From Priestia megaterium (GTDB lineage Bacteria; Bacillota; Bacilli; Bacillales; Bacillaceae_H): DNA of 64,000 nucleotides. The notes below the pieces were generated by a model that was not told where the DNA came from, made no database searches, and saw only the letters and a program-made list of their open reading frames with translations. The DNA is taken from the NCBI RefSeq assembly GCF_023824195.1, contig NZ_CP085442.1, positions 1,278,001 through 1,342,000 of the forward strand, in the 5' to 3' direction. A program made the translations under genes and the position numbers. Positions 8,954 through 18,827 of the stretch are shown in pieces. Every line of letters begins with the position of its first letter. Position 1 is the stretch's first letter.

Positions 8954-9826
8954 ATGCCTCATTATACTGCTTTTTTTGCATTGATTATTATCAGCACAGC
9001 CGTTTTGCTTACAGTATTCATACGTAAAAAAGATAAAAAGCTAGTCGTTTTGCTTTTTTTTATCATTGGAATGGCTTATGTACTAGAGTATGTTGTATTT
9101 GTGTTGTTTGAAAGTTACGATTACGATCCTGATTTTATGACCAATGAATATTTTGATAATTTGTTTGGGTCCTTAACTTCTCAAGCGTTTGCTTTTCCAA
9201 TCATGGCTATGGTGGTAGCTGCTTATCAATTAAAATTTCGCTATATTTTATTCATTTCATCTATGTTTATGGGGATTGAAGAATTATTTTTACACTGGGA
9301 TATTTATACACATCACTGGTGGAAAACAATTTATACAGGCGTTTTAATGACTATAGGCTTTAGTATTTCAAAGGTTTGGTATGTATGGCTAACAGAACGT
9401 TATATGACATTTGTGCATTACGCTACATTTTTTCTCGGAATGCTCGCTATTACTTCTACTATTATGTTTATGCTGTTAGCATATTTTCATAACAATTGGT
9501 TTTATACGGGATGGTTTGCGTCGGCTACTCATGATTCCGTAAATGCAACGATGATTTACGTTTGTATTGTTACGATTCTCCTCGTTTGGAGTATAGCCCA
9601 AGAATTTTTTATTGGAGCTGGAATGATTATAGCGGGGCTGCGTATAGTAGATATTTTGCTGATTCACTATGGGGTTTTGCTGGTATCTATTACCACTTCA
9701 CTTGTTCTTTTTACGCTTTTACAAGCAGGTGTATTAATTCTGAGCGTTATGCTTCAAAACTTTATTATGAAAAATTGTTATGGGACGAGCAAAAAAGACG
9801 TTGCGTTTCCAGCGAAGAACTACTAA
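8954..9826 (+). CDS. Polytopic membrane protein of unknown function
   Basis: 290 aa, not recognised. It shows about eight hydrophobic helices (for example residues 5-22, 31-52, 72-89, 136-158, 202-222). An acidic/aromatic stretch (FESYDYDPDF) precedes helix 3, and HWDIYTHHWW lies in the middle. The C-terminus is basic and probably cytoplasmic. GGGAG lies 8 bases before ATG. It stands alone between repeat copy A and the glcT promoter, with no close neighbour that suggests a role. No enzyme motif is visible. Confidence 0.75.
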   Translation: MPHYTAFFALIIISTAVLLTVFIRKKDKKLVVLLFFIIGMAYVLEYVVFVLFESYDYDPDFMTNEYFDNLFGSLTSQAFAFPIMAMVVAAYQLKFRYILFISSMFMGIEELFLHWDIYTHHWWKTIYTGVLMTIGFSISKVWYVWLTERYMTFVHYATFFLGMLAITSTIMFMLLAYFHNNWFYTGWFASATHDSVNATMIYVCIVTILLVWSIAQEFFIGAGMIIAGLRIVDILLIHYGVLLVSITTSLVLFTLLQAGVLILSVMLQNFIMKNCYGTSKKDVAFPAKNY

Positions 9827-9883
9827 GATAATACGTAACTCAAATAGTTTAGTTCAATAATATTTGAAACAAAGAAAAATGAA

Positions 9884-9912
9884 TTGACGGTTATGTGTAT
9901 TATTTGTAAGAT
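9884..9912 (+). promoter_or_regulatory. Probable sigma-A promoter of glcT
   Basis: TTGACG (9884-9889), 17-base spacer, TAAGAT (9907-9912), about 45 bases before the glcT start. Confidence 0.6.
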
Positions 9913-9957
9913 AGGAAAGCAAATAATAGAAAGCCGAAACAGGGGAGTGAAGGATTC

Positions 9958-10806
9958 GTGAAAGAGTCCTTTTTTGTAGAAAAGGTACTTAATAATAATG
10001 TATTAATTGCTAAACACCTTACCTATGATGAAGTTGTGCTAATTGGGAAAGGGATAGGGTTCAACAAGAAAAAAGGCGATGAAATCGATGCAAAAGCCGT
10101 GGAAAAAATGTTTTTGTTAAAGAGTGAAGAAGAGCAAGAACAGTACAAGCAGCTTTTAGCTCAGGTGGATGAAGATGTAATTGAAATGATGAATGATATT
10201 GTAACGCATATTCAAAAACGCGTTAATATTCCTTTGAATGAACATATACACATTTCATTGACAGATCATATCGCCTTTGCAATAAAACGTTTTCAGCAGG
10301 GGATGGGTCTTAAAAATCCATTTTTACTTGAAACAAAAGCTTTATATCCAGAGGAATATACGATCGCATCTGAAGTGGTAGAAATTATTAGTCGCAAAAT
10401 AGGCGTGCAGCTTCCAGTAGGAGAGATTGGTTTTATTGCGCTTCATATCCATAGTGCGCTGACTGAAAAAAACCTGCTAGAAGTGAATCAAGACTCGCAG
10501 CTTATTCAAACGATTATTAATGTGATTGAAGAATCGCTTCATCTGCAGGTAGACAAAGAATCTGTGCACTATATGAGATTGATTCGTCATTTGCATTTTG
10601 CTATTGATCGAGTAAAAACAGGAGAAAAAATAGAAGAGCCAAAAAAAATTGCTTTGCTATTGAAAGAAGAATATCCACTGTGTTACAATGTGTCTTGGAA
10701 AGTGATAAAAGTAATGCAGCAAGCGTTACATTTACCTGTGTATGAAGCAGAAGCAGTTTACTTAACGATGCATCTGCAGCGACTTATAACAAAAACGGAT
10801 TTATAA
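9958..10806 (+). CDS. glcT: PtsGHI operon antiterminator GlcT (BglG family)
   Basis: 282 aa, the same length as B. subtilis GlcT. An N-terminal RNA-binding CAT domain (VEKVLNNNVLIAKHL; VLIGKGIGF) is followed by two PRD domains with phosphorylatable histidines (HIHISLTDHIAFA; IGFIALHIHSAL; YMRLIRHLHFAI; EAVYLTMHLQRL). Known role: when glucose flux is high, unphosphorylated GlcT binds the RAT hairpin in the ptsG leader and prevents termination; EII-Glc phosphorylates and inactivates it otherwise. Start is GTG 9958 behind GGGGAGTGAAGG. The target RAT lies directly downstream. Confidence 0.96.
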   Translation: MKESFFVEKVLNNNVLIAKHLTYDEVVLIGKGIGFNKKKGDEIDAKAVEKMFLLKSEEEQEQYKQLLAQVDEDVIEMMNDIVTHIQKRVNIPLNEHIHISLTDHIAFAIKRFQQGMGLKNPFLLETKALYPEEYTIASEVVEIISRKIGVQLPVGEIGFIALHIHSALTEKNLLEVNQDSQLIQTIINVIEESLHLQVDKESVHYMRLIRHLHFAIDRVKTGEKIEEPKKIALLLKEEYPLCYNVSWKVIKVMQQALHLPVYEAEAVYLTMHLQRLITKTDL

Positions 10807-10817
10807 AATCATTTCAA

Positions 10818-10850
10818 TACGTGTTACTGATACGATCAGGCATGAGTGAG
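10818..10850 (+). promoter_or_regulatory. GlcT-binding RNA antiterminator (RAT) of ptsG
   Basis: GTGTTACTGATACGATCAGG continuing CATGAGTGAG closely matches the known ptsG RAT. Its 3' half overlaps the 5' arm of the terminator at 10839, the arrangement needed for exclusive folding. Possible but weak cre-like sequences (TGAAAGCGCGTTAA at 11001) lie further down the leader. Confidence 0.85.
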
Positions 10851-10916
10851 AAATGAAGCGATGTATAATTGGATGACTGTATCCATTTGTCGTTTCTTTT
10901 TCCTCATGCCTTTTTT
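10839..10916 (+). terminator. ptsG leader terminator
   Basis: GGCATGAG (10839-10846) pairs with CTCATGCC (10903-10910), followed by TTTTTTG. The 5' arm is shared with the RAT. The loop is unusually long, about 56 bases, and can hold further pairing. Confidence 0.8.
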
Positions 10917-11075
10917 GTTATAAGAAAGCGCAATCATTGAAGACTTCGCCTCAGGACACCAGGAGATGTAATGAGTTTTCTAGTTAAAGAAAGCGTTTTA
11001 TGAAAGCGCGTTAATGATTCACGTATCAAATAAATAGCTTGTTGCACACTAAATATATAAAAGGAGGTAAGCGCC

Positions 11076-13130
11076 ATGTTTAAAAAACTTTTTGGAGTAT
11101 TACAAAAAGTCGGAAAAGCGCTTATGTTACCGGTTGCGATTTTACCGGCAGCAGGGATTTTACTTGGAGTAGGGACAGCGCTTCAAAACCCTACATTGTT
11201 GGATGCAGTACCGGCACTTGGTGCTGACTGGGTTCAATTGGTTTCAAATGTTTTGTCGCAAGCGGGTCAAATTGTATTTGACAACTTATCGCTATTGTTT
11301 GCCGTTGGTGTTGCCGTTGGTTTAGCCGGTGGTGACGGTGTAGCAGGTATTGCTGCAATCGTAGGCTACTTAATTATGAACAAAACGATGAGCACAATCT
11401 TAGTTGCTACAGGACAACTAGATCCTGACAAAATGGGTGCCAATCCAGCTTACACTAGCATCTTAGGAATTCCTACGTTAGCTACAGGTGTATTCGGGGG
11501 TATCATAGTAGGTATTTTAGCTTCATCCATGTATAATCGTTATTTCAACATTGAATTACCATCTTATTTAGGGTTCTTTGCAGGAAAACGATTTGTACCA
11601 ATCATTACTGGGGTATTTTCAATTATTTTAGGTGTTATTATGATTTTCATTTGGCCGCCAATTCAAAGCGGATTAAATGCTTTCTCTACTAACATGATTG
11701 ATGCAAACCCAACTTTATCAGCGTTTGTATTTGGGTTGATTGAACGTTCATTAATTCCATTTGGACTTCATCACATATTCTACTCTCCGTTCTGGTTTGA
11801 GTTTGGTGATTACGTTAATAAAGCAGGTCAACATATCCACGGTGACCAAAAGATTTTCTTTGCTCAATTAGCAGATGGCGTGCCTTTAACAGCAGGAACA
11901 TTCCAAGTTGGTAAATTCCCGTTCATGATGTTCGGATTGCCAGCAGCAGCTCTTGCGATTTATCACGAAGCTCGTCCTGAAAACAAAAAATATGTAGCTG
12001 GTATCATGGGTTCAGCTGCTTTAACATCATTCTTAACGGGTATTACAGAGCCCCTTGAGTTCTCGTTCTTATTCGTAGCGCCAGTACTATTTGCAATTCA
12101 CGCAGTATTTGCTGGTTTATCATTTATGGTTATGCAGTTATTACATGTTAAAATCGGTATGACATTCTCAGGTGGGGTTATCGATTACGTTCTATTTGGA
12201 GTTATGCAAAACCGCACAGCATGGTGGCTAGTTATTCCAGTAGGTTTAGTATTAGCAGTTATTTACTACTTCGGTTTCCGCTTTGCAATCCGTAAATTTA
12301 ACTTAAAAACACCGGGTCGTGAAGATAAAGAAGAGGGAGAAGAAGATGTAAAAGTAGAAGCAGCAGAGCTTCCAACAAATGTTTTAGCTGCACTTGGCGG
12401 TAAAGAAAACATTACACATTTAGATGCTTGTATTACGCGTTTGCGTGTATCAGTAGATGATGTAGGTAACGTTGATAAAAACCGCTTGAAAAAACTTGGA
12501 GCAGCTGGTGTTCTTGAAGTTGGTAACAATATTCAAGCTATTTTCGGTCCGAAATCTGACACGTTAAAAGGTCAAATTCAAGACATTATGAATGGCAAAA
12601 CACCGGTTGTCACAAAAGAAGAGACAAAAACAATTGAAAAACCTGTTGCAACATCTGAAGTAGGAAGCGATAATGGTAATGATATTGTTTCACCGATTGA
12701 GGGAGAATTGGTACCTTTATCGGAAGTACCAGATCAGGTATTTTCACAAAAATTAATGGGTGACGGTTTTGCAATTATTCCGAAAACAGGCACAGTAGTT
12801 GCACCAGTGGACGGAAAAATAGTAAACTTATTCCCGACGAAACATGCTTTAGGTATTGAATCAACGACTGGACGTGAAGTTTTAATTCACGTTGGTATTG
12901 ATACAGTTAATTTAAAAGGCGAAGGTTTTGAAGCTTTAGTTGCCCAAGGCGATGAAGTGAAAAAAGGACAGCCTCTATTGAAAATTGATTTAGACTTTGT
13001 AAAAGAAAATGCGCCATCGACGATTACGCCGATCATTTTCACGAATTTACAAGCTGATGAAAAAATTGATATCTTAAAGCAGGGCCAAGTTTCTCAACAA
13101 GAAGCAAATATTATTAACATTTCAAAGTAA
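11076..13130 (+). CDS. ptsG: Glucose-specific PTS transporter EIICBA, PtsG
   Basis: 684 aa. Imports and phosphorylates glucose. An N-terminal EIIC membrane domain (about residues 1-400; [30 protein letters not shown]) is followed by EIIB with the phosphorylated Cys in [13 protein letters not shown] (about residue 450). EIIA follows with His in [20 protein letters not shown] (about residue 590). AAAGGAGG precedes ATG. The gene is first in ptsG-ptsH-ptsI, 18 bases from ptsH, behind the RAT/terminator read by GlcT. Confidence 0.97.
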   Translation: MFKKLFGVLQKVGKALMLPVAILPAAGILLGVGTALQNPTLLDAVPALGADWVQLVSNVLSQAGQIVFDNLSLLFAVGVAVGLAGGDGVAGIAAIVGYLIMNKTMSTILVATGQLDPDKMGANPAYTSILGIPTLATGVFGGIIVGILASSMYNRYFNIELPSYLGFFAGKRFVPIITGVFSIILGVIMIFIWPPIQSGLNAFSTNMIDANPTLSAFVFGLIERSLIPFGLHHIFYSPFWFEFGDYVNKAGQHIHGDQKIFFAQLADGVPLTAGTFQVGKFPFMMFGLPAAALAIYHEARPENKKYVAGIMGSAALTSFLTGITEPLEFSFLFVAPVLFAIHAVFAGLSFMVMQLLHVKIGMTFSGGVIDYVLFGVMQNRTAWWLVIPVGLVLAVIYYFGFRFAIRKFNLKTPGREDKEEGEEDVKVEAAELPTNVLAALGGKENITHLDACITRLRVSVDDVGNVDKNRLKKLGAAGVLEVGNNIQAIFGPKSDTLKGQIQDIMNGKTPVVTKEETKTIEKPVATSEVGSDNGNDIVSPIEGELVPLSEVPDQVFSQKLMGDGFAIIPKTGTVVAPVDGKIVNLFPTKHALGIESTTGREVLIHVGIDTVNLKGEGFEALVAQGDEVKKGQPLLKIDLDFVKENAPSTITPIIFTNLQADEKIDILKQGQVSQQEANIINISK

Positions 13131-13148
13131 AAAGGAGATTGATTTAAC

Positions 13149-13415
13149 ATGGCACAAAAAACATTTACAGTAACAGCAGACTCAGGAATTCACGCACGTC
13201 CAGCAACAACTTTAGTACAAGCAGCAAGCAAATTTGATTCTGATATCAACTTAGAATTCAACGGTAAAACTGTAAACTTAAAATCAATCATGGGCGTTAT
13301 GTCTTTAGGTATTCAAAAAGGCGCTACAATCACTATCTCTGCAGAAGGTTCTGACGAAGCAGATGCACTTGCTGCTCTTGAAGATACAATGAGCAAAGAA
13401 GGATTAGGCGAATAA
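13149..13415 (+). CDS. ptsH: Phosphocarrier protein HPr
   Basis: 88 aa. Accepts phosphate from enzyme I on His15 ([12 protein letters not shown]) and passes it to EIIA domains. Ser46 ([12 protein letters not shown]) is the site phosphorylated by HPr kinase, making the CcpA corepressor. Both sites are intact. The stop codon overlaps the ptsI start (TAATG), so translation is coupled. Confidence 0.98.
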
Positions 13416-15136
13416 TGACAAAGGAAATTCAAGGCATTGCCGCTTCTAGCGGCATTGCTATTGCTAAAGCATTTCGTCTAGAAAATCCAGAATTAACCGT
13501 TGAAAAAAAATCAGTAACTGAAGTTGAAGCAGAAGTAGCGCGTCTAGAAGCTGCCCTAGAAACGTCAAAATCAGAACTTGAAATTATCAGAGAGCACGCT
13601 CGTAAAGAACTTGGAGATGACAAAGCAGAAATCTTTGAAGCTCACTTATTAGTTCTAAGCGATCCTGAACTTATTAATCCAATTAAAGATAAAATTACAA
13701 ATGAAAATGTAAACGCTGAACATGCACTTGATGAAGTAGCGGCAATGTTTATTAATATGTTTGAGTCAATGGACAATGAATATATGAAAGAACGTGCTGC
13801 TGATATCCGTGACGTAACAAAGCGTGTATTAGCTCATCTTTTAGGTGTAAACGTTTCAAATCCAAGCTTAATCTCAGAAGAAGTTGTCATTATCGCAGAA
13901 GATTTAACGCCGTCTGATACAGCACAGTTAAATCGTAAGTTCGTAAAAGGATTTACAACAGATATTGGCGGACGTACTTCTCACTCAGCAATTATGGCGC
14001 GTTCAATGGAGATTCCAGCTGTTGTAGGTACAAAAACAGTTATGGAAGACATTCAAAACGGCGTATTAGTAATTGTTGATGGTTTAGATGGCGAAGTTAT
14101 CGTTGATCCAAGCGAAGAAACAGTAAAAGCTTACGAGAAAAAAGCCGCTGAGTATGCAGAACAAAAAGCTGAATGGGCTAAGCTTGTAAATGAAAAAACG
14201 GTTTCAGCTGATGATCATCACGTTGAACTTGCAGCTAACATTGGTACACCAGAAGATGTAAAAGGCGTATTAGAAAACGGCGGCGAAGGCGTTGGCCTTT
14301 ATCGTACAGAATTCTTATATATGGGCCGCGAAGAGCTTCCGACAGAAGAAGAGCAGTTTACTTCTTATAAAACAGTTCTTGAACGTATGGAAGGCAAACC
14401 AGTGGTTGTTCGTACTCTTGACATTGGTGGAGACAAAGAGCTTCCTTATTTAAATCTACCAAAAGAAATGAACCCATTCTTAGGATTCCGTGCCATTCGC
14501 TTATGTCTAGAGATGCAAGACATGTTCCGTACACAGCTTCGTGCGCTTCTACGTGCAAGCGTATACGGTAATCTGAAAATTATGTTTCCTATGATTGCTA
14601 CTGTTGATGAGTTCCGTCAAGCAAAAGCTATTCTTTTAGAAGAAAAAGCCAAACTTCAACAAGAAGGCGTGCAAGTTTCGGAAGACATCGAAGTAGGGAT
14701 GATGGTAGAGATTCCTTCTTCAGCGGTAATCGCAGATTTATTTGCTAAAGAAGTAGATTTCTTCTCTATCGGAACAAACGATTTAATTCAATACACGCTT
14801 GCTGCTGACCGCATGAATGAGCGCGTGTCTTATTTATATCAACCGTATAACCCAGCGATTCTTCGCTTAGTGAATATGGTAATCAAAGCGGCTCACAAAG
14901 AAGGTAAGTGGGTAGGCATGTGCGGAGAGATGGCAGGAGATGAGATTGCAATTCCAATTCTTTTAGGCTTAGGCTTAGATGAATTCTCAATGAGTGCAAC
15001 ATCTATTCTGAAAGCTCGTTCTCAAATCCGTCAATTATCAAAAGCTGATATCGAACCTCATTTAGATACAATTCTATCAATGTCTTCTACGGAAGAAGTT
15101 ATTGAGTTCGTAAAATCAACTTTTCATATTGGATAA
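13415..15136 (+). CDS. ptsI: PTS enzyme I (phosphoenolpyruvate-protein phosphotransferase)
   Basis: 573 aa. Autophosphorylates from PEP on the His in [13 protein letters not shown] and phosphorylates HPr. The C-terminal PEP-binding barrel shows [51 protein letters not shown] and [12 protein letters not shown] overlaps the last base of ptsH. The operon ends at a strong hairpin at 15139. Confidence 0.98.
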   Translation: MTKEIQGIAASSGIAIAKAFRLENPELTVEKKSVTEVEAEVARLEAALETSKSELEIIREHARKELGDDKAEIFEAHLLVLSDPELINPIKDKITNENVNAEHALDEVAAMFINMFESMDNEYMKERAADIRDVTKRVLAHLLGVNVSNPSLISEEVVIIAEDLTPSDTAQLNRKFVKGFTTDIGGRTSHSAIMARSMEIPAVVGTKTVMEDIQNGVLVIVDGLDGEVIVDPSEETVKAYEKKAAEYAEQKAEWAKLVNEKTVSADDHHVELAANIGTPEDVKGVLENGGEGVGLYRTEFLYMGREELPTEEEQFTSYKTVLERMEGKPVVVRTLDIGGDKELPYLNLPKEMNPFLGFRAIRLCLEMQDMFRTQLRALLRASVYGNLKIMFPMIATVDEFRQAKAILLEEKAKLQQEGVQVSEDIEVGMMVEIPSSAVIADLFAKEVDFFSIGTNDLIQYTLAADRMNERVSYLYQPYNPAILRLVNMVIKAAHKEGKWVGMCGEMAGDEIAIPILLGLGLDEFSMSATSILKARSQIRQLSKADIEPHLDTILSMSSTEEVIEFVKSTFHIG

Positions 15137-15138
15137 TA

Positions 15139-15174
15139 AAAAGGTGTGATCATATATGATCACACCTTTTTTAT
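15139..15174. terminator. Bidirectional terminator between ptsI and lrgB
   Basis: AAGGTGTGATCAT pairs with ATGATCACACCTT, with TTTTTTA on the plus side and a five-base run on the minus side. It serves the convergent ptsI and lrgB genes. Confidence 0.9.
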
Positions 15175-15177
15175 CTT

Positions 15178-15864
15178 TTAAGCGAAAATAGTAGGCAGAA
15201 GCATATTCGCGAACAGCATTGTAAGAAGTGCTGCTACGATCATGCCAAGGCTAGAAAAAGTACCTTCAATTTTTCCAAATTCAAAAGCTCTTGCTGTACC
15301 TGTCCCATGAGAAGCTACTCCTAAAAGAAGACCTCTTGCTAGAGAAGAGTGAAGTGCGAGGAGCTTAATCAGTTTTGGAGCGACCATACATCCTACTACA
15401 CCGGTTATAATCACAAACATAATGGTAATATTCGGATCTCCTCCTAGCGTCTGAGATACATTAACAGCAATAGGAATCGTAACCGATCTTGGAATTAAGC
15501 TATGAACCAGCGTTGATTGTAAATGAAACACTAATGCTAACAGCATGGAAGATATCATGGCAGCAAACGTGCCGAGCCCTACGCTTAAGCTGATTTCAAC
15601 ACGATGTTTTTTGAGTAAATCAAAATACTTAAACATAGGAACAGCAAAAGCAACGGTTGCTGGTCCAAGCATAAAGCTAATAGCACTGGCACCTTGCTTA
15701 TAATGATCATAAGAGCCATTCGTTACTAATAAGATGCCAATTAAAAGAATGGGGGCTAGTAAAATAGGGGAAACTAGCATAGACTTATATTTTTTATAGA
15801 GCACTTTTGTGCCGACATAAACGAGCAGTGTAAGCGGAAGAGCAATCCATGTAAGTAATGTCAT
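15178..15864 (-). CDS. lrgB: LrgB family membrane protein (PftB-like)
   Basis: 228 aa with about seven membrane segments. The family signature is visible in PATVAFAVPMFKYFDLLKKH and ASHGTGTARAFEFGKIEGTF. Classically called an antiholin partner of LrgA. In B. subtilis the homologous YsbAB (PftAB) pair is known as a pyruvate facilitator induced by the LytST two-component system. It overlaps lrgA by four bases (ATGA), so the two are made together. Confidence 0.9.
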   Translation of the reverse strand: MTLLTWIALPLTLLVYVGTKVLYKKYKSMLVSPILLAPILLIGILLVTNGSYDHYKQGASAISFMLGPATVAFAVPMFKYFDLLKKHRVEISLSVGLGTFAAMISSMLLALVFHLQSTLVHSLIPRSVTIPIAVNVSQTLGGDPNITIMFVIITGVVGCMVAPKLIKLLALHSSLARGLLLGVASHGTGTARAFEFGKIEGTFSSLGMIVAALLTMLFANMLLPTIFA

Positions 15865-16229
15865 TTTAGCGAACCTTCCTTTCTTCTTGAAATATGTTCT
15901 GCAATGATTCCCGTTATAGACATCACAATAATCGTACTGATTGTGATAATAATCACAATCTGGATTCCAAAATGCATCAATACATCTCCATAATTGATGA
16001 GTCCAACGACGGCTGGTATGAAAAATAATAATAGTTCTCCCACTAACAGTGTTCCACCTTGTTCAACCCAGCTTAATTTAATTACTTTAAAGTACAGTAA
16101 GAAAAACAGTAAGAAAAATCCGATGATACTACCTGGCACTGGGAGGTCAAACCACTGTGAAATACTTTCTCCTATTAAAAACAGAGCCGTTAGTAATAAA
16201 ATCTGTAAAATCACCATAATCAGTTTCAT
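15861..16229 (-). CDS. lrgA: CidA/LrgA family holin-like membrane protein (PftA-like)
   Basis: 122 aa with four hydrophobic helices and the family motif FDLPVPGSIIGFFLLF. The C-terminus is basic (HISRRKEGSLK). Partner of lrgB. An AGGAGG-type site precedes ATG. A 300-base upstream region holds a 10-bp hairpin (16288-16318) and a direct repeat (16427-16443). No lytST genes are visible; a CidR-like LysR gene lies upstream on the same strand. Confidence 0.9.
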   Translation of the reverse strand: MKLIMVILQILLLTALFLIGESISQWFDLPVPGSIIGFFLLFFLLYFKVIKLSWVEQGGTLLVGELLLFFIPAVVGLINYGDVLMHFGIQIVIIITISTIIVMSITGIIAEHISRRKEGSLK

Positions 16230-16287
16230 GATTAGCCTCCTTTATTTATGTTTTTATTCATTCATTCCTAGTTTATTGAGACAATAA

Positions 16288-16318
16288 TGGAGTCGTCTAT
16301 GCTGAAAAGACGACTCCA
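16288..16318 (-). promoter_or_regulatory. Hairpin in the lrgA leader
   Basis: Perfect 10-bp stem TGGAGTCGTC/GACGACTCCA with an 11-base loop, 60 bases before lrgA. There is no T-run on the minus strand, so it is not an ordinary terminator. Role unknown. Confidence 0.5.
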
Positions 16319-16426
16319 TCATGGGAAAAGAGAAACTATTTGGATTTTGCAAATGGGGATACAACTTAAGTAAATGAATGCTACACACTTATCTTACAAA
16401 AAAACGACTATAATATGAAATATATA

Positions 16427-16443
16427 ATAACTATGATAACTAT
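16427..16443 (-). promoter_or_regulatory. Direct repeat, possible activator site for lrgAB
   Basis: On the minus strand ATAGTTATCATAGTTAT is two ATAGTTAT units 9 bases apart. It lies just upstream of a TATTAT -10-like box. The placement fits an activator; which protein binds is not visible. Confidence 0.3.
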
Positions 16444-16548
16444 TCTTTTTAGTTATAGCTAAAAGAAATCTCTTTACAAATGCGTTGGTAACCTTTTCAA
16501 AAAAGAGTTTGTGAAATATAAGGTCTAATTATTTAATAAAAGGCAATC

Positions 16549-16896
16549 AAAAAAAGAGATTGAGACATGCCTACATCAATTCAATCTAAAGACGAACCAA
16601 TGGGATAAATGATTTAGTATGAATGACTTGTTACACCGCTGTTGATTTCCGTGCTAGTCTTCGCTTTCCGCGGGCGGCCGCTGCGCCTCCTCGTCGCTTC
16701 CGCTCCCGCGGGGTCTTACCTATTCAGCTTTTCCCGCAGGAGTCTTCGTCTTGCTCTCCAATCAGCAGCTAAAAGCCGCTACATATATGAAACCTACGTT
16801 CACCGCCATCATGAAAAAAATCCGAACGAGTTTGATTCTCCATCAAGAATCAAACTCGTTCGGATTTTTAATTAAACTACTTTTGTCTCAGCTTTG
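16549..16896 (-). repeat. Dispersed terminator-bearing repeat, copy B
   Basis: 348 bases on the minus strand, beginning at the base after the LysR stop codon (AACAAAGCTGAGACAAAAG) and ending ATGTCTCAATCTCTTTTTTT. It contains a 19-bp hairpin with T-run, GTGAACGTAGGTTTCAT, and the GC-rich core (ACTCCTGCGGGAAAAGC, GACGAGGAGGCGCAGCGGCC, GCCCGCGGAAAGCGAAGACT). It is homologous to copies A, C and D and has the longest terminator stem of the four. Confidence 0.9.
16814..16865 (-). terminator. Terminator hairpin inside repeat copy B (serves the LysR gene)
   Basis: Perfect 19-bp stem TCCGAACGAGTTTGATTCT (16821-16839) with 16847-16865, six-base loop, then seven T on the minus strand. Confidence 0.9.
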
Positions 16897-17772
16897 TTAA
16901 ACTGTACTTTTAATATAATCAATAAAAGCCTGTGTAGCATAAGAGATATATCGATCTTTTTTAACGATTAAAGCAATTTCCCATGGAATAGCATTCTCTA
17001 GATTAATTACTTTCATATGCTCCAAATCAAGCTTTTCACATAATGAATAAGGGAAAAGAGCAATGCCGAGATTAGCAGCTACCAGCTCTCCAATGAAGTC
17101 CCACTGAGAGCTTTTAAAAGCAATATTAGGTGTAAATCCATTTTTTAAACATTCGTTATAGACCATTTCATGCATGGTGAAGTCTTCATGAAAGGAAATA
17201 AGCGTTTCGTCTTTTAACTCTTTTAATGAAATCGTAGAATGCTGAGCCAACGGATGAGATTTATGGACAACAAGCTGCAGCGTTTCTCGAGCTAAAGGAG
17301 TCGTAAAAAACATGTTTTCATCCACTGGAAGTAAAACTACGCCCACGTCTACTTCTCCTTGTTCCACAAATTTTTGCATTCTTTTAGCGCCATATTCCAC
17401 TAATTGAATATGAATCTCAGGGTATTGCTCTCGAAATGCTTTAATAATAGTAGGAAAAAACAATGTACCAATAATAGGGGGAATGCCTATTTTAATGGTT
17501 CCTCTTTTTAAATGCATTAAATCATAGAGAGAATCCGATAAATCTCGGAGAGAAGATAAAATGCTTTCAGCTTGCTCGTACACGATCATTCCTGCATCGG
17601 TAAGCTGAACTTGTTTGCCAGCGCGATCAAACAAAGGTGTGCCGAGTTCTTCTTCTAATGATTTAACCATTTTACTGAGAGAAGGTTGAGAAATATGTAG
17701 CGCTTCAGAAGCTCTTGTGAAATTTTTATGTTTAGCCACTTCTGTTAAGTAATGCAAATGGCGAACATCCAT
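16897..17772 (-). CDS. LysR family regulator, CidR (YwbI)-like
   Basis: 291 aa. N-terminal winged helix (MDVRHLHYLTEVAKHKNFT; LHISQPSLSKMVKSLEEELG) plus a LysR effector domain. The sequence resembles B. subtilis YwbI/CidR, including the SSQWDFIGELVAANLGIAL stretch, and that protein controls the cidAB holin-like/acetate-pyruvate genes. Its position upstream of lrgA on the same strand suggests it may regulate lrgAB here; this is inference. Start ATG 17772 has GGAGG 9 bases upstream; the longer frame to 17820 lacks a site. The stop codon abuts repeat copy B, which supplies the terminator. Confidence 0.85.
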   Translation of the reverse strand: MDVRHLHYLTEVAKHKNFTRASEALHISQPSLSKMVKSLEEELGTPLFDRAGKQVQLTDAGMIVYEQAESILSSLRDLSDSLYDLMHLKRGTIKIGIPPIIGTLFFPTIIKAFREQYPEIHIQLVEYGAKRMQKFVEQGEVDVGVVLLPVDENMFFTTPLARETLQLVVHKSHPLAQHSTISLKELKDETLISFHEDFTMHEMVYNECLKNGFTPNIAFKSSQWDFIGELVAANLGIALFPYSLCEKLDLEHMKVINLENAIPWEIALIVKKDRYISYATQAFIDYIKSTV

Positions 17773-18013
17773 TTTGTATACCTCCGTGTTCATACATGCT
17801 AAATAATAAGATACACACATTCTACCACATTCACAAACAGCTCTATACCTTTCTTTTCTATCAATTGAAATGATCAGTAGAAGAGGTAGTGAATACGAAA
17901 GAAATTGCCAACAATATATATTTACACATTGTTTATTTTAGAAGTATAATATATAAATCAGTAGAACGGTTACATATCGATCACAGAATCAATCAATAAG
18001 GTGGTTAGAACGG

Positions 18014-18790
18014 TTGAGTAAAGCAGATGAAATAAGAGATATCGTTTATATTAATGGCCATGTAAATAAAAAATGCTTTATTACATATGGAATTGAATTT
18101 AAAGAGTTTTATCATTCCCTTCCTACGCCGCTTGCAAATATATTATTGTTAAAGCACGGTTTTGAAGACAGTGATTACCATTACCAAACCCATATGGACT
18201 ACGTAGAAGAAGAACAAATTCATCTTTTAGCAGAGGATGATGTTTATAATTATGGCGATTTTTGTTGGATTGATTTTGAGGATATATCTTCGTTGGATTT
18301 GTTAGAACCTCAAGATATTGCAGCGCTGCTGTATTTAGGTCATTTAAAAAAACCGCTCAATTCGCCATTTAATAATAAACTCGGTAATCAATTTGTTTAT
18401 TTAGCTCATGATGATGGATTTTATAACAAAATCTATTTTCGAGACGTGTATGATATGAAGCATATTTTAAGCCGAATCATTCCGTTAAAAATGTCAGCAA
18501 TTAAGCAAAAAAGATTTGTATTTAGAAGGAAGAAGTTAGAATATCCAATATTGCCGCTCGTTTTAGCAAATACGCTTCTTACTTTAACGAATGACGGTTT
18601 GTTTATTGATTTTGAACACATGGTGCAATCCCGTAGAGATATTAAAATTCCTTTGTATACAATCGGTGATTTTGACGACATGAATGAAATGTATAATGAT
18701 CGGTTTGAGCACAAAGAGATGAGTAAATTGCAGGCGCATCTTGTTCTCACTCATAAAGAACTAGAGTGGAGCATTGAAGAAGTTCAATAA
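18014..18790 (+). CDS. Conserved-looking protein of unknown function
   Basis: 258 aa soluble protein, not recognised. TTG start at 18014 with AAGGTGG 9 bases upstream. It is rich in acidic and aromatic residues (HYQTHMDYVEEEQIHLLAED; YNYGDFCWIDFEDISSLD), with a basic stretch (KQKRFVFRRKKLEYP) near residue 160. There is no signal peptide or membrane segment. It converges on the GNAT gene, sharing the palindromic terminator at 18794. Confidence 0.7.
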   Translation: MSKADEIRDIVYINGHVNKKCFITYGIEFKEFYHSLPTPLANILLLKHGFEDSDYHYQTHMDYVEEEQIHLLAEDDVYNYGDFCWIDFEDISSLDLLEPQDIAALLYLGHLKKPLNSPFNNKLGNQFVYLAHDDGFYNKIYFRDVYDMKHILSRIIPLKMSAIKQKRFVFRRKKLEYPILPLVLANTLLTLTNDGLFIDFEHMVQSRRDIKIPLYTIGDFDDMNEMYNDRFEHKEMSKLQAHLVLTHKELEWSIEEVQ

Positions 18791-18793
18791 TCT

Positions 18794-18827
18794 AAAAAGC
18801 ACGCAGCTGATCAGCTGCGTGCTTTTT
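18794..18827. terminator. Perfect 34-base palindromic bidirectional terminator
   Basis: AAAAAGCACGCAGCTGA followed by its exact complement TCAGCTGCGTGCTTTTT. It serves the plus-strand gene ending at 18790 and the minus-strand GNAT gene. The latter's last codons and TGA lie inside the palindrome. Confidence 0.9.

Noticed and set aside
10985..11014. Possible cre sites upstream of ptsG
   Set aside because: GAAAGCG-type sequences occur twice but match the palindromic consensus only partly.
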